A stretch of DNA of 64,000 bases from Bradyrhizobium guangxiense (GCF_004114915.1 NZ_CP022219.1:4060501-4124500), one strand, 5' to 3'; shown: positions 35,572 to 44,858, counted from the stretch's first letter. Numbers and translations: made by a program. The notes: generated by a model not told the origin, from the sequence alone.

Positions 35572-36042
35572 TCAAGGCGCTTGGGAAAGTTTCCGGTTTT
35601 TCCCGGTCAGCCGCGTCAACCGGACAAGCGCGAGTTCAGCAAGCTTTTGCGCGAGCCCGCTCGCGTGCCGCACGACGGCGCTGCAGGCGCTGGCTTCGGC
35701 CAGAGCGCCTGGCGGCGAGAGGTGGGGACGGCGCTGGATCCGAAGCCGGCGGCTCCACGGCGGGCGCAGCGCTCTCCGTTCCTCTCGGTAGGCCTTTGCT
35801 TCCATGAACTCGAGCACGGATCGGCCCTTCTCCGTGATCCGCCATCCGCCATTCAGACGCTCGACCATTCCTTGCGAGAAGATGTCGAGCTCCGGCACGC
35901 GTGCGGCGAGACGCTTGGTCCGCTCGGCCCAGTCGCGCCCGCTCGTCGCCAGGATCGCCATGTCGCGCTTGAGATCGGCCATGACGGCGAACCCGTCGGG
36001 ATAGCTCACCAGGATCTTGAGCACGGTCACCTGGAAATTCAC
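35572..36042 (-). CDS. putative winged-helix-like protein of unknown function
   Basis: 156 residues. The first ~85 (MNFQVTVLKILVSYPDGFAV...MVERLNGGWRITEKGRSVLEF) have the helix pattern of a winged-helix DNA-binding fold, including a turn-wing GGWRITEKGR near the end. The remaining ~70 are basic, Ala/Arg-rich and probably disordered. It may be a regulator; no family is certain. It sits in a run of small minus-strand genes. Confidence 0.55.
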   Translation of the reverse strand: MNFQVTVLKILVSYPDGFAVMADLKRDMAILATSGRDWAERTKRLAARVPELDIFSQGMVERLNGGWRITEKGRSVLEFMEAKAYREERRALRPPWSRRLRIQRRPHLSPPGALAEASACSAVVRHASGLAQKLAELALVRLTRLTGKNRKLSQAP

Positions 36043-36058
36043 CCCCGCCTTCCTCGCC

Positions 36059-36259
36059 CTATCGCCACATGGTCGGAGCGTCGTGGAGCGCCGCGCGTCC
36101 GACCTGCTTCAGCCTCTCGGGCGAGGTGTCGCCGTCGGTAGCCGCTTCCAGAATCTTCGAGGCTACATGAGTGCGCGCCGCGGTCTCATGACGCGAGACG
36201 TCTTCGCAGACCTCGTCGAAGACGGCGCGCAAGAGCGCGGTCGTGGCCGGATCGAACAT
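36059..36259 (-). CDS. small helical cytosolic protein, 66 aa
   Basis: Product not recognised. It starts MFDPATTALLRAVFDEVCED and forms two to three helices (ARTHVASKILEAA; SPERLKQVGRAAL). GGGGG nine bases upstream supports the ATG at 36259. It lies 16 bases upstream of the winged-helix-like gene on the same strand. Its composition resembles small uncharacterised proteins common in Bradyrhizobium. Confidence 0.6.
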   Translation of the reverse strand: MFDPATTALLRAVFDEVCEDVSRHETAARTHVASKILEAATDGDTSPERLKQVGRAALHDAPTMWR

Positions 36260-36543
36260 GGGAACCCCCAACACAAGAAGAGTTAGTTTACTGCGGAAAC
36301 GCTGTGCGGCGAATTCAACAAAGTTAACGCGATTACATCAAGCGAAGGCCATCGAGAGCTTCCGCGGCGCAACATGAACTGAACCCAACCCGGAGCTTGC
36401 TGTTGTGGTCCAAGCTCGATGCTTTCGAGTGAAGCTGCCCCGGCGCCGAGCATCCATTGCCCGCTCGCCGCCGGGGCCAGTGAAACCATTGCCATTTTTT
36501 CCCGTTGTGGTCGGGGCGTTCGAACAAAGTGAAAGGATCCTCG
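36260..36543. other. divergent intergenic region, no gene
   Basis: About 280 bases between divergent small genes. It should hold both promoters. No recognised operator was seen. Confidence 0.4.
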
Positions 36544-36957
36544 ATGAAGAAGATTGCAATGTCGGCGCTGATGGTCGGCGCCCTTGGTCTCGCCTCGGTG
36601 GCCACGACGTCTCCCGCCGAAGCTCACTGGCGCGGCGGCTGGGGACCGGGCATCGCCGGCGGCCTGGTTGCAGGCGCCGTCATTGGCGGAATTGCCTCCT
36701 CGGCTTATGGTTGGGGACCGGGCTATGGCTACTACGGTGGCCCCCGCTACTACGGAGCCGGCTACTATGGCGGTCCCTACGACTACGGGTACGACGAGCC
36801 CTATAGCTGGGGCGGCGGCTACACCACGACCTACTACACGGCTCCGGTGTCCTACGGTTATCGCTATCGCCGTGTCGTCCGCCCTGCCTACGCATACTAT
36901 CGCGGGTCGTATCCGGTCGTTCGCCATCACTGGCATCGGCACCACCGCCACTGGTGA
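36544..36957 (+). CDS. secreted Gly/Tyr/His-rich protein, 137 aa
   Basis: The signal peptide (MKKIAMSALMVGALGLASVA and on to AEAH) precedes a glycine-zipper-like segment (GIAGGLVAGAVIGGIAS), a GYGYYGGPRYYG tract and a His/Arg-rich end (HHWHRHHRHW). The glycine zipper suggests membrane or surface association. AGGA eight bases before the ATG at 36544 decides the start, as the upstream frame lacks a signal peptide. A terminator follows. Confidence 0.75.
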   Translation: MKKIAMSALMVGALGLASVATTSPAEAHWRGGWGPGIAGGLVAGAVIGGIASSAYGWGPGYGYYGGPRYYGAGYYGGPYDYGYDEPYSWGGGYTTTYYTAPVSYGYRYRRVVRPAYAYYRGSYPVVRHHWHRHHRHW

Positions 36958-36981
36958 GAGCGGGCGCACGTGAAGGCAACG

Positions 36982-37017
36982 AAAGCCGCACCCCCGAGGG
37001 AGCGGCCTTTTTGTTTG
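36982..37017 (+). terminator. intrinsic terminator
   Basis: AAAGCCGC and GCGGCCTTT pair across a 12-base loop and are followed by a T-tract (TTTTTGTTTG), 25 bases after the stop at 36957. Confidence 0.7.
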
Positions 37018-37036
37018 AACCCCAGTTGCGCTTCGC

Positions 37037-37456
37037 TCACCACCATCTGCCGGCAAATGGATCGCTCCGCTCGAAGGCGAGACGCCGGTCGGGTGTCCGC
37101 TTCTGCAGCTTTGCCGATCGCTTCGGATGTGTGAGGACCGCCGCAGCGCGGGCCGGCGCTTCCTTCCGGGCTTCGCCGGAAGGTGCTGCAGGCACGGCGG
37201 CCATGGCTTCTCGCGCTTCTCGCGGCGGCTCTTCCGGAATCGGATCGGCTTGCGCGATCATCGGCGCTTCGTACCGCTGGCTGGTGTCGAAAACGATTTT
37301 ATCCGGGAGGCTCCTCGCCGATTTTATCCGGATGATGGTCCTGTCGGGATCCGATGGGCCCGTGCGCTCGACGGGAGCCGGCAGGTACCGATCCGCAGCG
37401 AATAACAACGCCAGCAGCAGCCCGCCGACGAAGACGAAATAACGGATGATCGGCAT
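37037..37456 (-). CDS. membrane-anchored basic protein of unknown function
   Basis: 139 residues. One N-terminal membrane segment (MPIIRYFVFVGGLLLALLFA) is followed by a proline-rich linker with DRTIIRIKSARSLPDKIVFDT and a basic C-terminal region (THPKRSAKLQKRTPDRRLAF). It is probably anchored with the tail outside. Similar proteins appear in Bradyrhizobium, but no function is known. The ATG at 37456 directly precedes the hydrophobic helix. Confidence 0.65.
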   Translation of the reverse strand: MPIIRYFVFVGGLLLALLFAADRYLPAPVERTGPSDPDRTIIRIKSARSLPDKIVFDTSQRYEAPMIAQADPIPEEPPREAREAMAAVPAAPSGEARKEAPARAAAVLTHPKRSAKLQKRTPDRRLAFERSDPFAGRWW

Positions 37457-37545
37457 GGACGCCGCTCGCAAATGAGAAATCAGGTATCGGCCGGGCCGGA
37501 GTGGGGCGGCGGGCCGCTGCTTTCAGCGACCCGCCGCCGGAAAGT

Positions 37546-37887
37546 TTAGTCGATCTCCTGGACGACCGTGCGGGTCGAGGGGTCGACCAGCATTACGCGC
37601 TCGCCCGAGTAGACATAGCGATACTTGGTGAGCGAAGGACCCCAATCGGCAGGCACCGCCTCGAGCTCGGCTTCGCGCGGCACGGGCTGGCCGACCACGA
37701 TCTTCTGCTGCACCGGACGTACCTTGTGCTCGGTGACGTAGGTGCGGATCTTGGTGCGGTATTCCGGCTCGATCTGCACGGCGGCGGCATGACCGGTGCC
37801 GGTGGTGGTCGTGACGACAGTCGACTGCGCCATGGCGCCCGTCGAGATCAACGCGGCGGTCGCGCACGTCAGCATCAGCTTCTTCAT
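37546..37887 (-). CDS. secreted DUF1236 protein, 113 aa
   Basis: The signal peptide (MKKLMLTCATAALISTGAMA) is followed by a Thr-rich spacer and one DUF1236 domain: VGQPVPREAELEAVPADWGP, then TKYRYVYSGERVMLVDPSTR and VVQEID at the C-terminus, the same ending as the larger DUF1236 protein at 31714. AGGAG eight bases upstream fixes the start at 37887. It is probably periplasmic. Confidence 0.85.
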   Translation of the reverse strand: MKKLMLTCATAALISTGAMAQSTVVTTTTGTGHAAAVQIEPEYRTKIRTYVTEHKVRPVQQKIVVGQPVPREAELEAVPADWGPSLTKYRYVYSGERVMLVDPSTRTVVQEID

Positions 37888-38059
37888 CAAAAATCTCCTG
37901 ACCGCGGGATGCGGCCTGCAAGAACCCGCGGATGATGGCAAGGTTCCGCAGTTGCACTGGGATAATTGCCGACTTTTCCCGGCCACAGGCGCGCGGGGCC
38001 CCCTTGAGCCCCGGCCGAAATGGACTGATGCTGGACCTGCAGCAACGGTGGAGAGATCA

Positions 38060-39034
38060 GTGAAACGTCGCACCTTCATCGCCTCCGCGGCGGCCTCGGC
38101 GCTCATGGTCCGACGGCAAGCGCGTGCGGCCTCCAGGCTCTTCCGGATAGGCTGGCTCACGGCCCAGCGGGAGGCCAGCCTGACGCCCTTCCTCGTCGCT
38201 TTCCGCGAGGGACTTTCCGAACTCGGCTATCGCGAGGGGGACAACCTGAAGATCGAATACAGGTATGGTGACGACGACCGGACACGCGTCGGGCCACTGG
38301 CCGCGGAGCTTACCGGTCTTCCCGTCGATCTGTTGGTAGTCCAAGGAGCGGCCGTTCCGATCGTGTTCGGGTTGAAACTCTCTACGCCATCCGTCTACGC
38401 CTTCAGTGGAGACCCGGTCGTCGCCGGCTTCGCCGACAGTCTCTCGCATCCGCACGGCGGCATGACGGGCCTGACCTTCATGGCTGCCGAGCTGAATTCC
38501 AAACGTCTCGAGATGCTGCGAGACATCGTGCCCGGATTGAAGCGCGTCGCCATCATCGCCAATCCCGAACATCCGGGGTCCCAGATCGAGCGGGCCTATT
38601 CCGAAGAGGCGGCGAAAAAACTCGGGCTGGCGCTCGAGTATTATGGGACAGGCACGGAGGGCCAGCTCGCAGATGCGTTGGCGACCATGGGCAAGACCCC
38701 TCCGCAGGCCATGTCGCTCTTTTCCGACGGCTTCGCCATTCAGTACCGGCAGCGGATCATCGACTTCGGAATCGAGCACCGCGCGCCTGTCATCTCGGGC
38801 TGGCAAGTCTTCGCGAAGAGCGGCGCCATCTGCACGTATGGGCCCAACCTCTCCGAAAGCTATCGCAGATTGGCCTACTACGTCGACCGGGTCCTCAAGG
38901 GCGCGCCGACATCGCAGTTGCCGATTGAGCGGCCGACCAAATTCGAGACCGTGATCAACATGCGGACCGCCAAAAAGCTCGGATTGACCGTTCCGGATAC
39001 CATGCTCGCCTCAGCCGACGAGCTGATCGAATGA
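38060..39034 (+). CDS. ABC transporter substrate-binding protein (PF04392 type)
   Basis: 324 residues, starting at a GTG (38060) with GGAG eight bases upstream. The signal peptide MKRRTFIASAAASALMVRRQ ends near ARA. Family signatures are FRIGWLTAQ, FREGLSELGYREGDNLKIEY, GMTGLTFMAAELNSKRLEML, GAICTYGPNLSESYRRLAYY and RPTKFETVINMRTAKKLGLT. This is the third intact member in the window. As before, no ABC permease or ATPase is adjacent. Confidence 0.88.
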   Translation: MKRRTFIASAAASALMVRRQARAASRLFRIGWLTAQREASLTPFLVAFREGLSELGYREGDNLKIEYRYGDDDRTRVGPLAAELTGLPVDLLVVQGAAVPIVFGLKLSTPSVYAFSGDPVVAGFADSLSHPHGGMTGLTFMAAELNSKRLEMLRDIVPGLKRVAIIANPEHPGSQIERAYSEEAAKKLGLALEYYGTGTEGQLADALATMGKTPPQAMSLFSDGFAIQYRQRIIDFGIEHRAPVISGWQVFAKSGAICTYGPNLSESYRRLAYYVDRVLKGAPTSQLPIERPTKFETVINMRTAKKLGLTVPDTMLASADELIE

Positions 39035-39182
39035 GCGCATCCTCGCCGCCCCCGCGCTTCCTCCTTCAGATGGCAATCGGGACAGGGAGAGGGGTGGACA
39101 CGCGGGGGATGCACATTGTCGGCTCAGTGGAGCAGAGAGCGGTGGACAACCGCCGGAGGACCGGCGGTGCCATTAGCCGACC

Positions 39183-39419
39183 TCAGTAGTGGTGATGCCG
39201 CCGGTTGCCGCGTCCGATGTACCATCCGTAGTGGTGGCCGCGGTTGCCGTGCCATCCGCGGTGGCCTCTCCCGTGACCGTGACCATGCCCGCCCTTCACC
39301 TGGATCAGGCTTTCGTCCTGCGTCGCCGTGGGCGCCATGCCCAATCTCGCCGAAGCCACATCCGCGCCGCCGAGCATAGCTATAGTCAATACTGCCGCCG
39401 TCCATCCGAAATTCTTCAC
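39183..39419 (-). CDS. secreted His/Gly-rich protein, 78 aa
   Basis: It begins at a GTG (39419) with GGAGG eight bases upstream. The signal peptide ends near ASA/RLG. The mature part ends in HGHGHGRGHRGWHGNRGHHY, a possible metal-binding tract for Ni, Cu or Zn; metal binding is inferred from composition only. It belongs to the local set of small exported repetitive proteins. Confidence 0.65.
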   Translation of the reverse strand: MKNFGWTAAVLTIAMLGGADVASARLGMAPTATQDESLIQVKGGHGHGHGRGHRGWHGNRGHHYGWYIGRGNRRHHHY

Positions 39420-39636
39420 CGAAAATCCTCCCGCGCGGGATCGCGCCCGGCATCAAGCGGATCTCGATGGATTTGTTCCCAACGCCGGGGTCCCACGAAG
39501 TTTAGCTGCATCGAATGAATTCGATTCTGCCCGCGACCGCTGCGTCGCCGATCTCGGTGCCGATTCCTTCGTCCATCCGAAATCTCTGCGCGTGACCGGC
39601 AAAATGTGTACCTTAGCTGTAAGAGCGGAGGAAACA

Positions 39637-40247
39637 ATGCGAAGGCGCGATTTCATCCGAGCGTTTGCCGTCGCGGCTGGCCTGCCGGCAATCGCACGTG
39701 CCCAGCAGGGGCAACCCGTCGTCGGATTTCTCAGCACCCGCTCGCCCGTGTGCTGGGACTACTTGTGAACCCGCGCTTCGGCGCCGAGGCGGCCGAAGAA
39801 CATAAGCAATCCATCGCAGCCGCCGCCCTCACGCTCGGGCGCGAGCTCCGGGTCCAGCAAGCGAGCACCGATGCCGAAATCGACTCCAGTTTCGCGGAGC
39901 TGGTCAAGGCAGGGATCTCGGGACTCATCGTGCAGAATGATCCCTTCTTCGACAGCCGGCGCGAGCAAATCCTGACACTCTCGTCCCGAGATCGTCTGCC
40001 GGGCATCTTCCATATCCGGGAATTTCCGGCTGGAGGTGGCCTCATGAGCTATGGCGCCAGCCTTTCCGATGCCTATCGCCAGTTGGGCGCGTACGCAGGC
40101 AAAATCCTCAGAGGCGCGAAGCCCGACGAGCTTCCGGTGTCGCGACCGACGAAGTTCGAACTGGTCATCAACACCAATACGGCCAAGACACTCGGCCTCG
40201 CCGTGCCTCCATCCATTTTGATCGAAGCGGACGAACTGATCGAATAA
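39637..40247 (+). pseudogene. ABC substrate-binding protein with internal deletion and frameshift
   Basis: MRRRDFIRAFAVAAGLPAIA through FLSTRSP is a normal PF04392 N-terminus, but the frame then ends at 39768. From about 39745 another frame carries only the C-terminal half of the family: VLGLLVNPRFGAEAAEEHKQ, SGLIVQNDPFFDSRREQI, GGLMSYGASLSDAYRQLGAY and RPTKFELVINTNTAKTLGL, ending at 40247. Roughly 100 middle residues are missing. It is a broken fourth copy of the binding-protein family. Confidence 0.85.
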
Positions 40248-40305
40248 TCGCTTATAAGAGCCGATCCTCTCGCTACTCCTTCGAAGTGCCCGCTAGGCCA
40301 ACCCC

Positions 40306-42420
40306 TCATCGCTTCTGCAGCACGGTCGAGAGCGTCGAACCGTCGTTCAAGATCGAGAGGACTTCCCGCGAAGACAGATGCGCCGCGGCTTCCTGGAAGG
40401 TATCGCTTGCATCGACTTTGGCGCGGCCGACCGCCAGGTTGGCGTCGACCGTGTCGGGCCGGGCGGCGCGAGGAGGCGGCAGCTGCGCCAGGTGAAAGGC
40501 AAGCAACGCGGAATCTTCCCGCAGCTCCATCAGCGCGGGCCTGGCTTCGAGATCCGCCGAAGCGCTCAATTCGTTCGCCCTGCGCAGGACCGGGGGCGGC
40601 TCTCGTTCTTCGGGCGTGACGAACAATCTGCCGGTTGCGGGCCTGGCGGTCAGCGCGCCGATAGGAATGGCGAACAGCAGCCCGACGATCACCGGCGACA
40701 TCCAGAGCAGCAGGGGCAGCGAAACGGCGTAGGCGCTTGCCGCCATCGCGACGCCGCACAGGGTAGGAACGCCGTATTTCCGATAGAGCTCGCGGCGCTC
40801 CACCGTGCCATCGTCGCGTCTTTGCGTCTGCCAGCCCGCATCGCGGCCGGACAGTATCTCCACGACCGCGATCGACTGGAAGATCATCATCACGGGCGCC
40901 ATCAGCGCGGACACGGCGATCTCTGCGAGAACACCGGTGGTGGCACGCAATGCGCCGCCAAATTGCCGTCTCACCGGTCGCTGCGTCCAAAGCAGGATGA
41001 GGCTGAAAAGCTTCGGCAGCAGCAGCAGACCCATGGTGGCGACGAACACCCAGATGGCGAGCACGGGATCCTGAGCGGGCCAGGTCGGAAACAGGGAGAA
41101 GCCCTTCGGAAAATACTCCGGACGCACGAAGCGGGCCTGCAGCGAGATCATCATTCCCAGCAGCAGGAACAGCAGCCACAGCGGCGCCGTCAGATATGCC
41201 CCGATGCCCACCATGAAGTGGAGGCGTGACACCCAATGGAGACCTCGCGCAGGGGCCACGGCCAGATGCTGAAGATTGCCCTGACACCAGCGTCGGTCGC
41301 GCGCCGCGAAGTCGAGCAGCGACGGCGGCACCTCCTCAAAGCTGCCTCCGAGCGTCGGCAGCATGTAGATGCCCCCCCCGGCCCGCCGCATCAGCGCGGC
41401 CTCGACGAAATCGTGGCTCAGGATGTGCCCGCCGAATGGCTTGCGTCCCCGGAGCGGCGGCAGCGCCGCCGCTTCGGCAAAGGCTTTCACCCGGATGACC
41501 GCGTTGTGTCCCCAATAGTTGCCTTCTGAGCCGTGCCACCAGGCGACGCCGGCGGCGATCATCGGTCCGTACAGGCGGCCCGCGAATTGCTGGACGCGAC
41601 TAAACAGGCTTCGCGCGTTGACGATCATGGGCAGCGTTTGGACGAGCCCGGCGCTCGGGTTGCTCTCGATGGCATGGACCAACCGGACGATGGTCTGCCC
41701 GCTCATCAGACTGTCGGCATCGAGCACGATCATGAAGTCATAGACCGCGCCGAACCGCGTGATCCACTCGGAGATGTTGCCGGCTTTGCGCGCCGTATTG
41801 TCGGCCCGGTGGCGATAGTACAGCCGCGTTCCTACCGCCTGTCGCAGCGCGAGGAGGGCCTTTTCTTCGGCGACCCAGATGTCCGGATCGGTGCTGTCGC
41901 TCAGAACGTACCAGTCGAACAGCTTTCCGTGAGAGGTCGCCTCCAAGGACTCGATGATCGCACGAAGCCGCGCCGTCAATCGGTGCGGGTCTTCGTTGTA
42001 GGTCGGAAGCAGCATGGCGGTGCGGCTCGATATGGCAGGCAATTCCGCGCCGGTCGCCGCGTCCGGACGATGCGCCAGCAGCACGAAGAAGCCGGCCAGC
42101 GCGGACGCGAACGAAAAGGCGACCCACGCGAGCAAGATCAGGAAGAGCGCCAGCACCATGGCTTCGAGGACGGTGACGCCGCCGACCTGCAGCACCCGAT
42201 ACATCTCGTAGCCGCCCGCACCCGTAAGCGCCGCGGTCGAGAGCAGGATGAGGCCGCGCCGCGAGGCCATCGCCGCGCCGGCCGGCGCAGGAACACGGTC
42301 GGGTACACGGCTTTTTCCGAGGTCGCCAGGAGCCATCGGAAGGGGCGACTCGCGCGGCAGCAGGCGCTGGGTCGCGATATCGCCGGCGACCGGGCGGGGC
42401 GCCGGGCTCACGGTGCCCAT
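40306..42420 (-). CDS. opgH: glucans biosynthesis glucosyltransferase OpgH
   Basis: 704 residues. The GT2 catalytic domain has TAMLLPTYNEDPHR, DSTDPDIWVAEE, IVLDADSLMSG (DxD) and the DRRWCQGNLQH product-binding motif, flanked by about eight membrane helices. OpgH (MdoH) polymerises UDP-glucose into the backbone of osmoregulated periplasmic glucans and extrudes it across the inner membrane. The ATG at 42420 overlaps the end of opgG by 13 bases. The frame extends upstream to 42522 inside opgG without similarity. Confidence 0.93.
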   Translation of the reverse strand: MGTVSPAPRPVAGDIATQRLLPRESPLPMAPGDLGKSRVPDRVPAPAGAAMASRRGLILLSTAALTGAGGYEMYRVLQVGGVTVLEAMVLALFLILLAWVAFSFASALAGFFVLLAHRPDAATGAELPAISSRTAMLLPTYNEDPHRLTARLRAIIESLEATSHGKLFDWYVLSDSTDPDIWVAEEKALLALRQAVGTRLYYRHRADNTARKAGNISEWITRFGAVYDFMIVLDADSLMSGQTIVRLVHAIESNPSAGLVQTLPMIVNARSLFSRVQQFAGRLYGPMIAAGVAWWHGSEGNYWGHNAVIRVKAFAEAAALPPLRGRKPFGGHILSHDFVEAALMRRAGGGIYMLPTLGGSFEEVPPSLLDFAARDRRWCQGNLQHLAVAPARGLHWVSRLHFMVGIGAYLTAPLWLLFLLLGMMISLQARFVRPEYFPKGFSLFPTWPAQDPVLAIWVFVATMGLLLLPKLFSLILLWTQRPVRRQFGGALRATTGVLAEIAVSALMAPVMMIFQSIAVVEILSGRDAGWQTQRRDDGTVERRELYRKYGVPTLCGVAMAASAYAVSLPLLLWMSPVIVGLLFAIPIGALTARPATGRLFVTPEEREPPPVLRRANELSASADLEARPALMELREDSALLAFHLAQLPPPRAARPDTVDANLAVGRAKVDASDTFQEAAAHLSSREVLSILNDGSTLSTVLQKR

Positions 42421-43913
42421 CGGTAGACCCACACTTCCGACAAGGGCTTGTCGCCCTCGGTCAGAAACGCCCGCAGCTCGATCGGCTCTCCCTTCACCTG
42501 GCACTGGAAGCTCAGCCGCCAACCGCCGGTGTAGGGATTGGGCTGCGTGACGATGTTCTTCACGTCGGACTTTTCCGCCGTCACCACGCCTTTGACACCC
42601 GCAGGATCGATGCCCTTGAGGTTGTCGCCGAGCAGATCGAGCACGAACAGGCGCGCGTCCTCACCCCTCGCCCCGATCCCGCTTCGCGTGAATCTGGCCA
42701 GCGAATGCGGTTTGGGACCGTCTGGACCCCAGTGGAGCCGATAGGTGTAATTGTATTCGCCCTTCGCCTGCAGCGGGTTTTTCGGCCGCCAGAACGCGGC
42801 GATGTTGTCGTGGACCTCCTCCTTGGTTGGGATCTCGAACAAGGTGACCCCGCCATCGCCCCAATCGCCGATCGGCTCCATCCAGAGACTTGGGCGCTTT
42901 TCGAAGCTGGATTCGAGGTCCTGGTAAGCGAAGAAGTTTCTCTCCCGCTGCATCAGCCCGAAGCCGCGCGGATTGAGATCCTGGAAGGTGCTGATCTGGA
43001 GGTCTCGCGGATTGCTGAGCGGCCGCCACAGGCTTTCACCCTTCCCATTGAAGATCGCAAGGGCGTCGGAATCGTGGACTGACGGACGGAAATCGTCGAT
43101 GTCGTTGCGATCGTTCGGACCGTAGAAGAACATGCTGGTCATAGGCGCGAGACCGGCCCGCGGCATTTCGACGCGCGGATAGACCGACATTTCGACATCG
43201 AAGACCGTCGTTTCCCCGGGCCGCACGGTGAAGCGGTAGCTCGCTGCGCAGCTTTTGCTGTCGAGCAAGGCATGGATGACCATCGAGGTCGCACCCGGCA
43301 CCGGCCGCTCGAGCCAGAACGCCTTGAACAGCGGAAATTCCTCGCCCTTGGCTTCGCCGGTATCGATCGAAAGTCCCCGGGCGGAGAGCCCGTACGTCTG
43401 TCCCTTGGCTACGGCCCGGAAGTAACTCGCGCCGAGGAATACGCACACCTCATCGTAATAGTCGGAACGATTCATCGGTGCATGTATGCGGAAACCAGCG
43501 AACCCGAGATCGATGTCCTCGAACGGCGGGACCTTCTCACCGAAGGAGAAGTCAGCCTTGCGGTACTTGAGCTCGGTTGCCTTTCCGTCCGCGACCTCGA
43601 AGATGGTCACTCTGTTCTTGTAAAAGAAGCCGCGATGGAAGAACTGCGCTTCGAACGGAAGATTTTTGCCGCGCCAAAGCGCCCGCTCCGGCAAGAAGCG
43701 GATCGAACGATACTGATCGTAGTCCAAGTCCTTCAATCCGCTCGGGAGCTTCTCGTCCGGAGCCTCGTGCGGCTTGGCCGCCAGCATACGGGCCAGGTCC
43801 CTCACCGTTGACGGCCCAAACCCATCATCCGACGCCGCGGCGAAGCCGCTTCGCGAGGCGAGCAGCAATGCCGGCAGCACCGCCGACCCTTGAACAAGCT
43901 GGCGTCGGTTCAC
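42408..43913 (-). CDS. opgG: periplasmic glucans biosynthesis protein OpgG/OpgD
   Basis: 501 residues. It starts at a GTG (43913) preceded by GGGAG; the Arg-Arg start NRRQLVQGSAVLPALLLASR is Tat-like, as in OpgD. The mature protein is the OpgG beta-sandwich: LPERALWRGKNLPFEAQFFH, GASYFRAVAKGQTYGLSARG, ERPSLW-type segment and YTYRLHWGPD. It acts in the periplasm on the glucan backbone made by OpgH. The gene order opgG-opgH, with overlapping ends, is the classic operon. Confidence 0.93.
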   Translation of the reverse strand: MNRRQLVQGSAVLPALLLASRSGFAAASDDGFGPSTVRDLARMLAAKPHEAPDEKLPSGLKDLDYDQYRSIRFLPERALWRGKNLPFEAQFFHRGFFYKNRVTIFEVADGKATELKYRKADFSFGEKVPPFEDIDLGFAGFRIHAPMNRSDYYDEVCVFLGASYFRAVAKGQTYGLSARGLSIDTGEAKGEEFPLFKAFWLERPVPGATSMVIHALLDSKSCAASYRFTVRPGETTVFDVEMSVYPRVEMPRAGLAPMTSMFFYGPNDRNDIDDFRPSVHDSDALAIFNGKGESLWRPLSNPRDLQISTFQDLNPRGFGLMQRERNFFAYQDLESSFEKRPSLWMEPIGDWGDGGVTLFEIPTKEEVHDNIAAFWRPKNPLQAKGEYNYTYRLHWGPDGPKPHSLARFTRSGIGARGEDARLFVLDLLGDNLKGIDPAGVKGVVTAEKSDVKNIVTQPNPYTGGWRLSFQCQVKGEPIELRAFLTEGDKPLSEVWVYRWAP

Positions 43914-44221
43914 GTGCTCTCCCACTCGCTACTGCTGCCGCGGCCATGCAACGACCGCCACGCCCGCGAGTTCCATCGCGATCCATCATTGACGTGAGGG
44001 AGTGGGCCACGGGCGGGAGGAATTCGGATCAAGTCTTGGCCTCCAACGTCGGCGTAAAGGCGCTAAACAGCCCTTCCTCTTGCGGAAGTGCATAGACCTT
44101 AGCGTTAGCTGACGGGCCCCCCCTTGCCCCTTTTCCGGCGACCAGAGGGCGTCTCGTCGGCGCGGCCGGCAGGTGATGCTATTCGTGGGGTCGCCTTCGG
44201 GGGCAGTCGGTGCCGTCGCCG
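43914..44221. other. intergenic region at the probable left edge of the island
   Basis: 308 bases without a supported gene. It contains GCTGACGGG (44108-44116), the complement of the core of two 13-bp repeats at 44823 and 46193. This may mark the change from chromosome to mobile DNA, but no attachment site was identified. Confidence 0.4.
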
Positions 44222-44554
44222 CTACTCGAAGGCCTTGTTGCGGAACGCCGCCGCCTGGGTGGGAGTGAGCCGAGCGCGCACCTCATCGCGAATGAGAGCC
44301 ACCACGGAGGGCTCCAGCCTGCCTTGCGCGAGCAAGTCCCACACCGCGCGGCCCACGACACCTTCGCGAATACCCTGTTCCCGCGCCGACGCCTCGTGCA
44401 GCTTGCGCTTCTCCTGAACGAGGGCGAGGCGGAGGGCCGCGAGCCGCCGCTCCGACCGTACGACGGCGCTGCGGCGTTGAACTCGCTGGGTCTCGTCCCC
44501 ATCACCGCCACCGGGGGCCTCGTCGGGGACGGCGCCATCAGAAAGGAAAGTCAT
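44222..44554 (-). CDS. putative mobilisation accessory protein, 110 aa
   Basis: A mostly helical, charged protein: RSERRLAALRLALVQEKRKL, then EGVVGRAVWDLLAQGRLEPS and RARLTPTQAAAFRNKAFE. The size and helix pattern resemble TraC/TraD/MobC-like proteins encoded divergently from relaxases, but the family is not certain. Its ATG overlaps the stop of the upstream gene by one base (TAATG). Divergence from the relaxase gene with a short gap supports a transfer role. Confidence 0.5.
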   Translation of the reverse strand: MTFLSDGAVPDEAPGGGDGDETQRVQRRSAVVRSERRLAALRLALVQEKRKLHEASAREQGIREGVVGRAVWDLLAQGRLEPSVVALIRDEVRARLTPTQAAAFRNKAFE

Positions 44555-44802
44555 TAGGGTGCTCCATTGGGCTTGGATTGCAGGAGCCCCCCATTATTGT
44601 CAGGATCCTGCAACGATCCAGAGGCGTCGTTGAACTTTTTTTGGGCGCGCAGCAGCCTGCCGTTCTGCCGTCCCAACACGGCCATCAGAGCTTTCGCCGA
44701 GGCCGCCAACCCGGGCAAGCACTTCCCCTCATCACGAAGCCCCGACCAAGCGCAAATTGGATCGAAGAAGCCGACGGGCGGATATTCTTTGCTGCCTTCC
44801 AT
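44554..44802 (-). CDS. small protein coupled to the mobilisation gene, 82 aa
   Basis: Product not recognised. It starts MEGSKEYPPVGFFDPICAWS and has a central helix (ASAKALMAVLGRQNGRLLRA) resembling small relaxosome accessory proteins. Its TAA stop shares a base with the next start codon (44554), so translation is coupled. It is divergent from the relaxase gene by 56 bases. Confidence 0.45.
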   Translation of the reverse strand: MEGSKEYPPVGFFDPICAWSGLRDEGKCLPGLAASAKALMAVLGRQNGRLLRAQKKFNDASGSLQDPDNNGGLLQSKPNGAP

Positions 44803-44858
44803 CTTGCAGGCCCGGCGCTTAGGCTACCCGTCAGCTTCATCTATACATTGGGTCAAAC
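44803..44858. other. divergent region next to the relaxase gene, possible transfer origin
   Basis: This 56-base gap separates the accessory genes from the relaxase gene, where transfer origins commonly lie. It holds GCTACCCGTCAGC (44823-44835), repeated exactly at 46193-46205. No known nic consensus was found, so the oriT call is inference. Confidence 0.3.
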
